From positions 1 through 64,000 of the forward strand of contig DASRKB010000169.1 of assembly GCA_035649175.1 (NCBI GenBank): 64,000 bases of DNA, in the 5' to 3' direction. Below the pieces are notes generated by a model. It saw only the letters and a program-made list of their open reading frames with translations. It searched no databases and was not told where the DNA came from. Position 1 is the stretch's first letter; each line of letters begins with the position of its first letter. The DNA is from SCGC-AG-212-J23 sp035649175 (GTDB lineage: Bacteria; Pseudomonadota; Gammaproteobacteria; Burkholderiales; SG8-39). The translations under genes and the position numbers were made by a program. Positions 49,010 to 57,888 of the stretch are shown piece after piece.

Positions 49010-49894
49010 ATGGAAAAGCGGGTCGTTTTCCGCTCGGCGTGGCTGCCTTACGCGCTGGTCGCGCCGCAGATCGCGATCACGCTCATTTTCTTTTTCTGGC
49101 CCGCGGCGCAGGCGGTCTGGTATTCGTTTCAGCTACAGGACGCGTTCGGCCTGAAGACGCAGTTCGTTGGCCTGCAGAACTTCGTGACGCTCTTCAAGGA
49201 TCCGCACTACCTCAATTCGTTCCGCGTCACCGCCGTGTTCAGTGTGCTGGTCGCGGTGCTCGGACTCGCCATCGCGTTGCTGCTCGCGGTGATGGCCGAC
49301 CGCGTGGTCAGGGGCGCCATGGGCTACAAGACGCTGCTCATCTGGCCGTACGCCGTGGCGCCGGCCGTGGCGGGGGTGCTTTACGCCTTTCTCTTCGCCC
49401 CGTCGATTGGCATCGTCACCTATGCGCTCAGGGGCTGGTTTGGCATCAACTGGAACTGGCTGCTCGACGGCGACCAGGCGATGCTGCTCGTGGTGATCGC
49501 TGCGGTGTGGAACCACATCAGCTACAACTTCGTGTTCTTCCTCGCCGGCCTGCAGTCGATCCCGCGCTCGCTCATCGAGGCGGCGGCGATCGACGGCGCC
49601 GGCCCGATGCGGCGCTTCTGGACGGTGGTGTTCCCGCTCCTCTCCCCGACCACCTTCTTCCTGCTCGTGATCAACGTGGTGTACGCCTTCTTCGGTACCT
49701 TCGGCCTCATCGACGCCACCACGCAGGGCGGCCCGGGGCAGGATACGAACATCCTCGTCTACAAGGTCTACCACGACGGCGTCAAGGCCGCCGACCTCGG
49801 CGGCTCCTCGGCGCAATCGGTGATCCTGATGTTCATCGTCATCGCGCTCACGGTGGTCCAGTTCCGCTTCGTCGAGCGCCGGGTGCAGTACTGA
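49010..49894 (+). CDS. ugpA: Glycerol-3-phosphate-type ABC transporter permease UgpA
   Basis: A 294-residue inner-membrane permease with six spans. It starts MEKRVVFRSAWLPYALVAPQ and has the MalF-type EAA loop SIPRSLIEAAAIDGAGPMRRFW before a final GQDTNILVYKVYHDGVKAADLG-like stretch typical of UgpA. It is followed by ugpE after 10 bases. Confidence 0.94.
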   Translation: MEKRVVFRSAWLPYALVAPQIAITLIFFFWPAAQAVWYSFQLQDAFGLKTQFVGLQNFVTLFKDPHYLNSFRVTAVFSVLVAVLGLAIALLLAVMADRVVRGAMGYKTLLIWPYAVAPAVAGVLYAFLFAPSIGIVTYALRGWFGINWNWLLDGDQAMLLVVIAAVWNHISYNFVFFLAGLQSIPRSLIEAAAIDGAGPMRRFWTVVFPLLSPTTFFLLVINVVYAFFGTFGLIDATTQGGPGQDTNILVYKVYHDGVKAADLGGSSAQSVILMFIVIALTVVQFRFVERRVQY

Positions 49895-49904
49895 TGACCG
49901 TCCC

Positions 49905-50753
49905 ATGGTAGAGCGCCGGCCTTTCCTCACCGTGCTCTCGCACGCCGTGATGATCCTCGGCGTGCTGCTCATCGCCTTCCCGGTCTACGTCACGTTCGTC
50001 GCCTCGACGCATACCCTGGACCGCATTCTCGAGGTGCCCATGCCGCTCGTGCCCGGCGGCGAGCTCGTCGAGAACTACCGGCAGGCGCTCACCGCCGGCT
50101 CGACGAAGGGCTCGAGGGCCGCGGTGGGCGCCATGCTCGTCAACAGCACCGTCATGGCGCTCGGCATCGCGCTCGGCAAGATCGCGATCTCCATCGTCTC
50201 GGCCTTCGCCATCGTCTACTTCCGCTTTCCGTTGCGGATGGCGTTCTTCTGGATGATCTTCGTGACGCTGATGCTGCCGGTGGAGGTGCGCATCATCCCG
50301 ACCTTCAAGGTCGCGGCGGACCTGAACATCCTCAACTCCTATCTCGGCCTGACGCTGCCGCTCATCGCCTCGGCAACGGCGACCTTCCTCTTCCGCCAGT
50401 TTTTTCTCACCGTGCCCGACGAGCTCGCCGAGGCGGCGCGCATCGACGGCGCCGGCCCGATGCGCTTCTTCTGGGACGTGCTGCTACCGCTTTCCAAGAC
50501 GAGCATCGCGGCGCTCTTCGTCATCCAGTTCATCTACGGGTGGAACCAGTACCTCTGGCCGCTGCTCATCACCACCGACGAGTCGATGTACACCACGGTG
50601 ATCGGCATCAAGCGCATGATCGTCGGTAGCGACGCGACCAACGAGTGGAACCTGATCATGGCCACGGCCATGCTCGCGATGCTGCCCCCCGCCATCGTCA
50701 TTCTGGCCATGCAGAGATGGTTCGTGCGAGGCCTGGTCGAGACGGAAAAGTAG
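49905..50753 (+). CDS. ugpE: Glycerol-3-phosphate-type ABC transporter permease UgpE
   Basis: A 282-residue six-span permease, the MalG-type partner of UgpA. It has LPVEVRIIPTFKVAADLNIL, the EAA loop VPDELAEAARIDGAGPMRFF, and the C-terminal GWNQYLWPLLITTDESMYT signature of UgpE. The ATG is at 49905; ugpC starts 12 bases after its stop. Confidence 0.94.
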   Translation: MVERRPFLTVLSHAVMILGVLLIAFPVYVTFVASTHTLDRILEVPMPLVPGGELVENYRQALTAGSTKGSRAAVGAMLVNSTVMALGIALGKIAISIVSAFAIVYFRFPLRMAFFWMIFVTLMLPVEVRIIPTFKVAADLNILNSYLGLTLPLIASATATFLFRQFFLTVPDELAEAARIDGAGPMRFFWDVLLPLSKTSIAALFVIQFIYGWNQYLWPLLITTDESMYTTVIGIKRMIVGSDATNEWNLIMATAMLAMLPPAIVILAMQRWFVRGLVETEK

Positions 50754-50765
50754 GAAGATGAAAAC

Positions 50766-51766
<1,001 letters not shown>

Positions 51767-51767
<1 letters not shown>

Positions 51768-52945
51768 TGCTGAAGAAAACGCCGTTCCACGAGCGCACCG
51801 CGGCGCTCTGCGAGAGCCATTCGTGGCGGCGGTGGGCGGGACACGTGGTGGCGAGCTCCTACGAGCTCTCGCACGAGCGCGAGTATCACTGCATCCGCGC
51901 CGCGGCGGCGCTCTTCGATATTTCTCCCTTGTACAAGTATTCGATCCGGGGCCGCGATGCCGCGCGGCTCCTGGACCGCGTGACGACGCGCGACGTGTCG
52001 CGCTCGCAGGTCGGGCAGGTGCTCTACACCGGCTGGTGCGACGGCGCGGGCAAGCTCCTCGACGACGGCACCGTGGCGCGGCTCGGGGAGGACGCCTTCC
52101 TGATGACCGCTGCCGATCCCAACCTGCGCTGGCTGCAGGACAACGCGGTCGGGCTCGAGGTCGAGGTCGAGGACATCTCCGAGTCGGTCGGCGCCCTGTC
52201 CCTGCAGGGACCGCAGTCGAGGCGCATCCTCGAGGCCCTGGGCGAGCTGCCGGCGCTCAAGTATTTCCGCCGGGCCGACACGAAGCTGCGCGGCATGCCG
52301 GTCAGCGTCTCGCGCACGGGCTACACGGGCGACCTGGGATACGAGATCTGGGTGTCGAGGGACAACGCGCTTCCCCTGTGGGACGCGCTCATGCAGGCCG
52401 GCCGCGGGCACGGCATCATGCCCGCGGGCATGCTCGCGCTCGACATGGCGCGCATCGAGGCGGGACTGATGCTGCTCGACGTGGACTACGTCTCGGCGCG
52501 CAAGGCGCTCATCGAGAGCCAGACCTCCTCTCCGTACGAGATGGATCTCGCGTGGACGGTTGACCTGTCCAAGCCGAGCTTTGTGGGTAAAAGCTCTTTG
52601 GAGGAAGAGGCGAGGCGTGGCCCGCAGTGGCGCTTCGTCGGCATCGAGGTCGACTGGAGCTCGCTCGAGCGCCTCTACGCGGAGGTCGGGCTCGCCACGC
52701 GCGTGCCGCAGGCCGCCTGGCGCATGAGCGTGCCCCTATACGCCTCGGAGCAGGCGGGCTACGCGACGAGCGGCGGCTGGTCGCCCGTGCTCAAGAAGTA
52801 CATCGCGCTCGCGCACCTGCGCGCCGAGTGGGCGGCGCCGGGGACCGCGCTCGAGATGGAGATCACCGTGGAGCACCGGCGCCTGCGCGCCGCGGCCCGC
52901 GTGGTGAAGAAGCCCTTCTTCGATCCCGAACGGAAACGCGCGTGA
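51767..52945 (+). CDS. GcvT-like aminomethyltransferase family protein
   Basis: A 392-residue folate-dependent methyl/aminomethyl transferase homologue. Features are RAAAALFDISPLYKYSIRG, the GcvT active-site region KLLDDGTVARL (catalytic-type Asp retained), LQGPQSRRIL, the folate-binding-type SRTGYTGDLGYEIW, and GHGIMPAGMLALDMARIEAG; the C-terminal barrel is intact. No glycine-cleavage P or H genes are near, so a stand-alone role such as THF-dependent demethylation of an N-methylated compound is likelier (inference). It overlaps ugpC and the next gene (GTGA). Patches near 51908 and 52575 use unusually A+T-rich codons. Confidence 0.85.
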
Positions 52946-54519
52946 CGCGCTACGACGTGATCGTCATCGGTGGCGGCCACAACGGCTTGGTCTGCGCGGC
53001 GTACCTCGCCCGTGCCGGCAGGAAGGTGCTGGTGCTCGAGCGCCGCGAGCGCGTCGGCGGAGCGGCGATGAGCGAGGAGGTCTTCCCCGGGTTCCGCTTC
53101 TCGGTCTTCTCCTACGTGGTGAGCCTGCTGCGGCCGGAGATCATCCGCGACCTCGAGCTGCCGCGCTACGGTCTGCACATCCTGCCGCTCGAGAGCACGC
53201 TCACGCCGCTCCCGAACGGGGACTACCTCGCCCAGTGGAGCGACCACGACCAGAACCGGCGCGAGCTCGCGCGCCATTCGCTGCGCGACGCCGAGGCCTA
53301 CGACGAGTTCGGGCTCGTGCTGCACCACATGGCGCGCGCGATCAAGCCGCTGCTTGCCGTGGCGCCGCCGGATCCGACCTCCCTCCGCCGCGAGCAGCTC
53401 TTCGACCTCTTTCAGCTGAGGACCTACTTCAAGGATCTCGGCACGAAGCGCTTCCACGCGCTGCACAAGCTCCTCACTATGAGCGCCGCGGACTACCTCG
53501 ACGAGTGGTTCGAGACCGAGGCGCTCAAAGCCACCAAGTCCGCGAGCGGCATCATCGGGACGATGCTCGGCCCGCGCTCGCCCGGCACGGCGTACGTGCT
53601 GCTGCACCACTACATGGGCGAGCTCGATGGCGTGTTCCGCGCCTGGGGCTTCGCCAGGGGCGGCAACGGCTCGGTGAGCGCCGCCATCGCCGCCTCCGCG
53701 CAGGCGCGCGGGACGGAGATCCGCACCTCCTCTCCTGTTTCCAATGTCATTGTCCGGAGTGGGAAGGTCAGAGGTGTAGTACTGGAAGGCGGCGAGGAGA
53801 TCGAGGCGGACCTCGTCGTCTCCGGCGCTGACCCGCGCCGCACGTTCCTCGGACTGGTCGGCGAGCAGCACCTGCCGGGCGAGCTCGTGGAATCGATCCG
53901 GCGCTTCCGCTTCCGCGGCTCCTCGGCGAAGGTCAACCTCGCGCTCGGGGAGCTGCCCGAGTTCACCTGCCTGCCCGGCCGCGGGCCGCACCTGCGCGGG
54001 GCGACCTCCATCAGCCCCAGCGTCGATTACCTCGAGCGCGCCTACGACGACGCGAAGTACGGCGAGATCTCGCGCCGGCCGTACATGGACATCGTCATCC
54101 CCTCGATGCTCGATCCGGCCATGGCGCCGCCGGGAAAGCACGTGATGTCGATCTTCGTGCAGTACGCGCCCTACCACCTGAACGGCGGCTGGACGGACGC
54201 GAAGCGCGAAGCGCTCGGCGACGCCGTCGTCGACACGCTGTCGGAGTACGCACCGAATCTGAAGGGCGCAATCCTGCATCGACAGGTGGTGACCCCCGCG
54301 GACATCGAGCGCATCGTCGGGCTCTCGGAAGGAAACATTTTCCAGGGCGAGCTCTCGCTGCAGCAGATGTTCTTCCTGCGGCCCGCGCCCGCCTGGTCGC
54401 GCTACCGCACGCCGATCCGTGGCCTTTACCAGTGCGGCTCGGGCACGCACCCGGGCGGCGGCGTGATGGGCGCCTCCGGCCGCAACGCGGCCTTCGCCGT
54501 CCTCGGAGAGCCGCCGTGA
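52942..54519 (+). CDS. FAD-dependent oxidoreductase, PYROXD2/phytoene-desaturase-like
   Basis: A 525-residue flavoprotein. The N-terminal dinucleotide fold MTRYDVIVIGGGHNGLVCAAYL continues to LERRERVGGAA, and the C-terminal FAD signature is GLYQCGSGTHPGGGVMGASG. This architecture is shared by phytoene desaturases, CrtI-like isomerases and PYROXD2-type proteins; no carotenoid genes are near, so the substrate is unknown. The start is the GTG at 52942 overlapping the GcvT-like stop (GTGA). It is followed by a shortened paralogue. Probable oxidation of an amine or its product in the ugp-linked pathway is inference. Confidence 0.85.
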   Translation: MTRYDVIVIGGGHNGLVCAAYLARAGRKVLVLERRERVGGAAMSEEVFPGFRFSVFSYVVSLLRPEIIRDLELPRYGLHILPLESTLTPLPNGDYLAQWSDHDQNRRELARHSLRDAEAYDEFGLVLHHMARAIKPLLAVAPPDPTSLRREQLFDLFQLRTYFKDLGTKRFHALHKLLTMSAADYLDEWFETEALKATKSASGIIGTMLGPRSPGTAYVLLHHYMGELDGVFRAWGFARGGNGSVSAAIAASAQARGTEIRTSSPVSNVIVRSGKVRGVVLEGGEEIEADLVVSGADPRRTFLGLVGEQHLPGELVESIRRFRFRGSSAKVNLALGELPEFTCLPGRGPHLRGATSISPSVDYLERAYDDAKYGEISRRPYMDIVIPSMLDPAMAPPGKHVMSIFVQYAPYHLNGGWTDAKREALGDAVVDTLSEYAPNLKGAILHRQVVTPADIERIVGLSEGNIFQGELSLQQMFFLRPAPAWSRYRTPIRGLYQCGSGTHPGGGVMGASGRNAAFAVLGEPP

Positions 54520-55619
54520 CTGCGGTCGTCATCGGCGCCGGCGTCGACGCGCTCGTGGCCGCGCGGCTGCTTTCGCGCTCCCATTCCGTTACGGTTCTTC
54601 ATGACGAGAATCCGGCGGAAGAGCGCGGCTGGGTTCCGCCCCCGGTGCGCACCGTCCTAAAAAATATTGCAGTAAACGACGAAGAGCCAGACCGCTGGGC
54701 GGTGGCGCCGCTCCCGCAGGGCGGCCGGCTCGAGCTGTGGCGCGACATGGGGCGCTCGGTCGATTCGATCCACCGCGTGAGCGAGCGGGACGCCGCGCGC
54801 TGGCCGGATTTCTGCGCGCGCATGGCGCGGCTCGCGCGCTTCCTGGAGCGGATCTATCTCGATGCGCCGCCGGATCCGCTCGGGGTCCGCTTCGCCGTGC
54901 GCGCGCGCCTGCTCGGCAAGGAAGGTCTCGTCGACCTGATGCGCCTGCTGCCGATGCCGATCGCGGAGCTCCTCGACGACTGGTTCGAGAACGACACGCT
55001 CAAGGGTATCCTCGGGGCCGCCGGCATCATGGGCCTGCGCCAGGGACCGCGCTCGGGCGGCACGGCGTTCCTCTTCCTCCACCACCACGTCGGCAGCCCG
55101 CCCGGCGTGTTCCCACCCCCGCGCACGACAGTCGTTTCAGAAACGGATGCTCAGAAGAAAAAGGTTCAGCGAATCCTTGTGAACGAAGGGCGTGCCCGCG
55201 GGGTCGTGTTGGCGGTCGGGACCGAGATCGCCGCCGATCTCGTCATCTCGGCGCTCCACCCGCAGCGCACGCTGCTCGAGCTCGTCGACCCGGTCTGGCT
55301 CGATCCCGAGCTCGTGCGCGCGATAAGGCACATCCGCAGCCGCGCGCCGGCATTCACTACGTTCGTCGACGCGCCGTCGCTCGACCACCTCGAGCGCGCC
55401 CACGACGCGTCCAAATACGGCACCGAGGGCATCACGGCACTCTCCCCGGTCGCCGAGCTGACGCTCGATCAGGCGCTGTGGATGCGGCCAGTGCCCGAGC
55501 TTGCGCACTACCGCACGCCGATCAAGGGCCTGTGGCTCTGCGGCCCCTCGATGCATCCCGGGCCCGGGATCCTCGGCGCCTCGGGCTACAACGCGGCGCG
55601 CGCGGCGCTACGCGGCTAG
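54516..55619 (+). CDS. Shortened paralogue of the upstream FAD oxidoreductase
   Basis: 367 residues, about 158 fewer than its neighbour. It aligns at both ends: LLDDWFENDTLKGILGAAGIMG parallels YLDEWFETEALKATKSASGIIG, and GLWLCGPSMHPGPGILGASG parallels the FAD signature of the first copy. The N-terminal fold is degenerate (VIGAGVDALVAARLL, lacking the third Gly). Two internal stretches are missing: the Gly-rich helix after PGVF, and roughly 110-120 residues between the DHLERAHDASKYG segment and the C-terminus. It may be a partner subunit of the first copy rather than an active enzyme. GTG start overlaps the previous stop. An A+T-rich patch lies at 55130-55190. Confidence 0.75.
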   Translation: MTAVVIGAGVDALVAARLLSRSHSVTVLHDENPAEERGWVPPPVRTVLKNIAVNDEEPDRWAVAPLPQGGRLELWRDMGRSVDSIHRVSERDAARWPDFCARMARLARFLERIYLDAPPDPLGVRFAVRARLLGKEGLVDLMRLLPMPIAELLDDWFENDTLKGILGAAGIMGLRQGPRSGGTAFLFLHHHVGSPPGVFPPPRTTVVSETDAQKKKVQRILVNEGRARGVVLAVGTEIAADLVISALHPQRTLLELVDPVWLDPELVRAIRHIRSRAPAFTTFVDAPSLDHLERAHDASKYGTEGITALSPVAELTLDQALWMRPVPELAHYRTPIKGLWLCGPSMHPGPGILGASGYNAARAALRG

Positions 55620-55635
55620 GCTTTGCCCTAGCCGC
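55612..55635. terminator. Hairpin between the convergent units (possible bidirectional terminator)
   Basis: A perfect 9-bp stem GCGGCTAGG / CCTAGCCGC with a 6-base loop spans the stop of the shortened FAD gene and the stop of the small minus-strand frame. No T-run is present on either side, so Rho-independent activity is uncertain. Confidence 0.5.
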
Positions 55636-55798
55636 CGCGCTCGAGCATCACGCGCCCCGGGGCGCCGGGCTTGCCACCCGAGCGCCCGCGCGCCGGATTG
55701 CGGCGGGTGTTGCAGGTGATGGTGAAGGGCGCGTCCTTGGCGCCGATCGAGACGACCGGCGGCGCGCCTTCGATGTGCGGGCCGCCGGACATGCCCAT
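55628..55798 (-). CDS. Possible 56-residue small protein downstream of the split nitroreductase
   Basis: A short frame starts 5 bases after the stop of the nitroreductase C-terminal half: MGMSGGPHIEGAPP, then VVSIGAKDAPFTITCNTRRN and a Gly/Arg/Pro-rich tail. It has one Cys. I do not recognise it. Its adjacency and co-orientation with a SagB/ThcOx-like enzyme raise the idea of a modified peptide, but no YcaO cyclodehydratase, leader-binding protein or exporter is visible. In G+C-rich DNA a frame this short can be chance, and the start context is weak (AGGGTG). Confidence 0.3.
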   Translation of the reverse strand: MGMSGGPHIEGAPPVVSIGAKDAPFTITCNTRRNPARGRSGGKPGAPGRVMLERGG

Positions 55799-55802
55799 CA
55801 CC

Positions 55803-56501
55803 CTAGGACCGGTCGCGCCTGTAAGGCGGCAGGGTGGTGAGCCGCGGGTCATCCACCGCGCCGCCGACGGTGAAGTGGTAGAGCGACTGGAACTCGAGGT
55901 CCCGCAAGCCGAACACCTGATGCACCGGGTCGTCGAAGAAGCAGCCGATGCCGGTCGAGCGCACGCCGGCGGCTTCGGCTTCGAGGTAGAGCACCTGGCC
56001 GAGGAGTCCGGCCTCCCAGAAAAGGCGGCGATAGAACGACGGCCCGTGCTCGACCAGCGTCGAGCGGTAAGCGGCGAGCATGCCGAGCGAGAAGGCGCCG
56101 TCGCCGGCGATGTCCTGCCGGCAGCTCACCTGTGTGGCAAGCACGCGCGCATCGCCGCGCTCGAGGACGAAGAGCGGAACGTCCGCAGGGCAGCCGGGCG
56201 GCGTTTCCCACGAGAAGCGCTCGTGCATCGCGCCTTTCAGCGTCTCGACCTTTGCCGGATCGCGCGCGAGCGCATACAGGCCGGGCTCGATCCCGTCCAC
56301 GCGATGCACGAAGAGGCCGAGGTGGATCGCCGGCGGCCAGGGGATCGCGTCCCAGGGCATCGGACGCTGTGGCGCCGGGCGCTCCGCCCGCGGCATGACG
56401 CGGGCGAGCATGCGGTAGAAGCGCTCGCGCGGGATGGAGGTGCTTCCGTCGCAGGCGAGAAGGCTGCGACGCTGGTGGATGATCTGTCCGGAGGAGATCA
56501 C
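55803..56501 (-). CDS. SagB/ThcOx-like nitroreductase, C-terminal half
   Basis: A 232-residue flavin-dependent nitroreductase-fold domain. It has IIHQRRSLLACDGSTSI, the family start with paired Arg for FMN phosphate. WPPAIHLGLFVHRVDGIEPGLY, CRQDIAGDGAFSLGMLA, GLLGQVLYLEAEAAGVRSTG and YHFTVGGAVDDPRLTTLP follow. In remembered relatives this domain is the second half of a single two-domain protein. Here it follows the first half by a GTGA overlap (GTG at 56501). A recent frameshift or a stable fission are both possible. Function unknown beyond FMN-dependent redox chemistry. Confidence 0.8.
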   Translation of the reverse strand: MISSGQIIHQRRSLLACDGSTSIPRERFYRMLARVMPRAERPAPQRPMPWDAIPWPPAIHLGLFVHRVDGIEPGLYALARDPAKVETLKGAMHERFSWETPPGCPADVPLFVLERGDARVLATQVSCRQDIAGDGAFSLGMLAAYRSTLVEHGPSFYRRLFWEAGLLGQVLYLEAEAAGVRSTGIGCFFDDPVHQVFGLRDLEFQSLYHFTVGGAVDDPRLTTLPPYRRDRS

Positions 56502-57415
56502 GGCTTTCGCGAAGCCGCCGAGACGGTATCGATGATCTCCCAGGGCAAGGGATCGTCCCGCGAGAGCCGGTTCGCCTTTCCGTACCAGCGCTGCCGTTTG
56601 AGCTCCCGGACCGCGTCGATCTCGAGAGTCGAGACAGTGCTTGCGGCTTGGCCCGGCCATACCGCCATCAGGAGCTCGGCGCTTTCCCGCTCCGCGTCCT
56701 CGAAGTCGACGGCACGGTCAAGACCCAGCAGCGCCTCGATGGCTTCGTCGCTCACGTCGTCGAGCAGGCGCGCCGACCAGCCGAGCGTGGCCGCCGCGAT
56801 GCGCAGCGCGCCGACGGCATGGCCCGCGTCGTGCTGGCAGTAGCGGAAGGCGCGCTCGCCGTACTTCCACGCCTCGCGCCAGTAGACGGATGAGAGTCCC
56901 ACGAGGAACGCGCCCACAGGCAAGTTACGTGTGAGTACCGAGTAGAGCTCGGCCGGGCAGTCGGCGCGGCGCTCGAGCGCGTGGCTGCGCGGCGCGTAAT
57001 GGAAAAGTCCCGGCGATTCGCCCAGCTCCGCAATGGAATCGATAAAGAGATAGCCCTCGGTGGGATGCAGGTTGCCGCTCGAGGGATTCATGCGCAGCGC
57101 CCATCGCGTGCCGCCCGCCTGCTTCCACGCCGAGAGCGAGAGCGCGTACTCGAAGAGGCGCGACAGGGCGCGCAGGTCGCGCGGTGCGCTCGCCACCTCG
57201 CCGGGCGCGTAAAGGCCGTCGTAGGGCGGCGGGCCGGGCTCGTCGTCCGGCGCGAGGAGCGGCAGCCGCGTGAGCGGCGCGCCCTCGAAGCGGCGGAAGG
57301 GATCGGGCTGGTTGGCCCAGTCGAGCTGGCCTGGGCCGGGCGCGAAGCGGGCGAAATGGTGCTTCGTGCGCTCGTGGTAGCGCATGACTTCCTCAAGGCG
57401 CGCGGCGTCCTGCAC
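56498..57415 (-). CDS. SagB/ThcOx-like nitroreductase, N-terminal half
   Basis: A 305-residue first nitroreductase-fold domain: YHERTKHHFARFAPGPGQLDWANQPDPFRRF at the start (typical of this family), LSAWKQAGGTRWALRMNPSSGNLHPTEGYLF, LSSVYWREAWKYGERAFRYCQHDAGHAVGAL, and ANRLSRDDPLPWEIID near the end. It stops at 56498 with a TGA that overlaps a GTG in the frame carrying the second domain. The stop falls at the domain boundary. It is divergent from the CBS gene at 57460. Confidence 0.8.
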   Translation of the reverse strand: MQDAARLEEVMRYHERTKHHFARFAPGPGQLDWANQPDPFRRFEGAPLTRLPLLAPDDEPGPPPYDGLYAPGEVASAPRDLRALSRLFEYALSLSAWKQAGGTRWALRMNPSSGNLHPTEGYLFIDSIAELGESPGLFHYAPRSHALERRADCPAELYSVLTRNLPVGAFLVGLSSVYWREAWKYGERAFRYCQHDAGHAVGALRIAAATLGWSARLLDDVSDEAIEALLGLDRAVDFEDAERESAELLMAVWPGQAASTVSTLEIDAVRELKRQRWYGKANRLSRDDPLPWEIIDTVSAASRKP

Positions 57416-57459
57416 AGTGGCAATATGATGAACCCAACCGCAACCGACAGGAGGCGTCC

Positions 57460-57888
57460 ATGAACCTGAAAGACGTACTAGCAGCCAAAGGCCGCCGCGT
57501 GGTCACGGTATCGGCCCGCTCGAGCGTCGCCGACGCGGTCCGCGCCATGCACGCCGAGAACGTGGGCTCGGTGATGGTGCCCGACGCCGAGGGATGCCCG
57601 GTCGGCATCTTCACCGAGCGCGACGTGGTGCGCCTGTATGCCGAGGGCGACCGCGATTTCGACGCGCTGCCGGTGGAATCCCGCATGACCTGCAGCGTCG
57701 TCGTCGGGCGGCTGTCGATGCCGGTCGACGAAGCGCTGGGCCTCATGACCGAGCGGCGCTTTCGCCACCTGCCGGTGGTCGAGGACGGGAAGCTCCTCGG
57801 GATGGTGTCGATCGGCGATCTCGTGAAGCTGAAGCTCAGCGAGGCCGCGCAGGAAGCGCAGGCGCTGCGGGCCTACATCACTTCATGA
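57460..57888 (+). CDS. Tandem CBS-domain protein
   Basis: A 142-residue protein made of two CBS motifs (a Bateman module): VSARSSVADAVRAMHAENVGSVMV and GIFTERDVVRLYAEG in the first, MPVDEALGLMTERRFRHLPV and GMVSIGDLVKLKL in the second. Such modules usually sense adenine nucleotides and regulate a partner protein. A strong AGGAGG precedes the ATG. Its stop overlaps the ATG of the phytanoyl-CoA dioxygenase-like gene (ATGA), so the two are coupled. Confidence 0.92.
   Translation: MNLKDVLAAKGRRVVTVSARSSVADAVRAMHAENVGSVMVPDAEGCPVGIFTERDVVRLYAEGDRDFDALPVESRMTCSVVVGRLSMPVDEALGLMTERRFRHLPVVEDGKLLGMVSIGDLVKLKLSEAAQEAQALRAYITS

Noticed and set aside
52942..55619. Carotenoid biosynthesis genes
   Set aside because: Only the generic amine-oxidase/desaturase fold is shared. 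No phytoene synthase or other crt gene is present, and the partner genes are transport and one-carbon enzymes.
55628..57415. A ribosomally made modified-peptide (thiazole/oxazole) cluster around the SagB/ThcOx-like pair
   Set aside because: No YcaO cyclodehydratase, E1-like partner, protease or exporter is present; the oxidase family also has stand-alone members.
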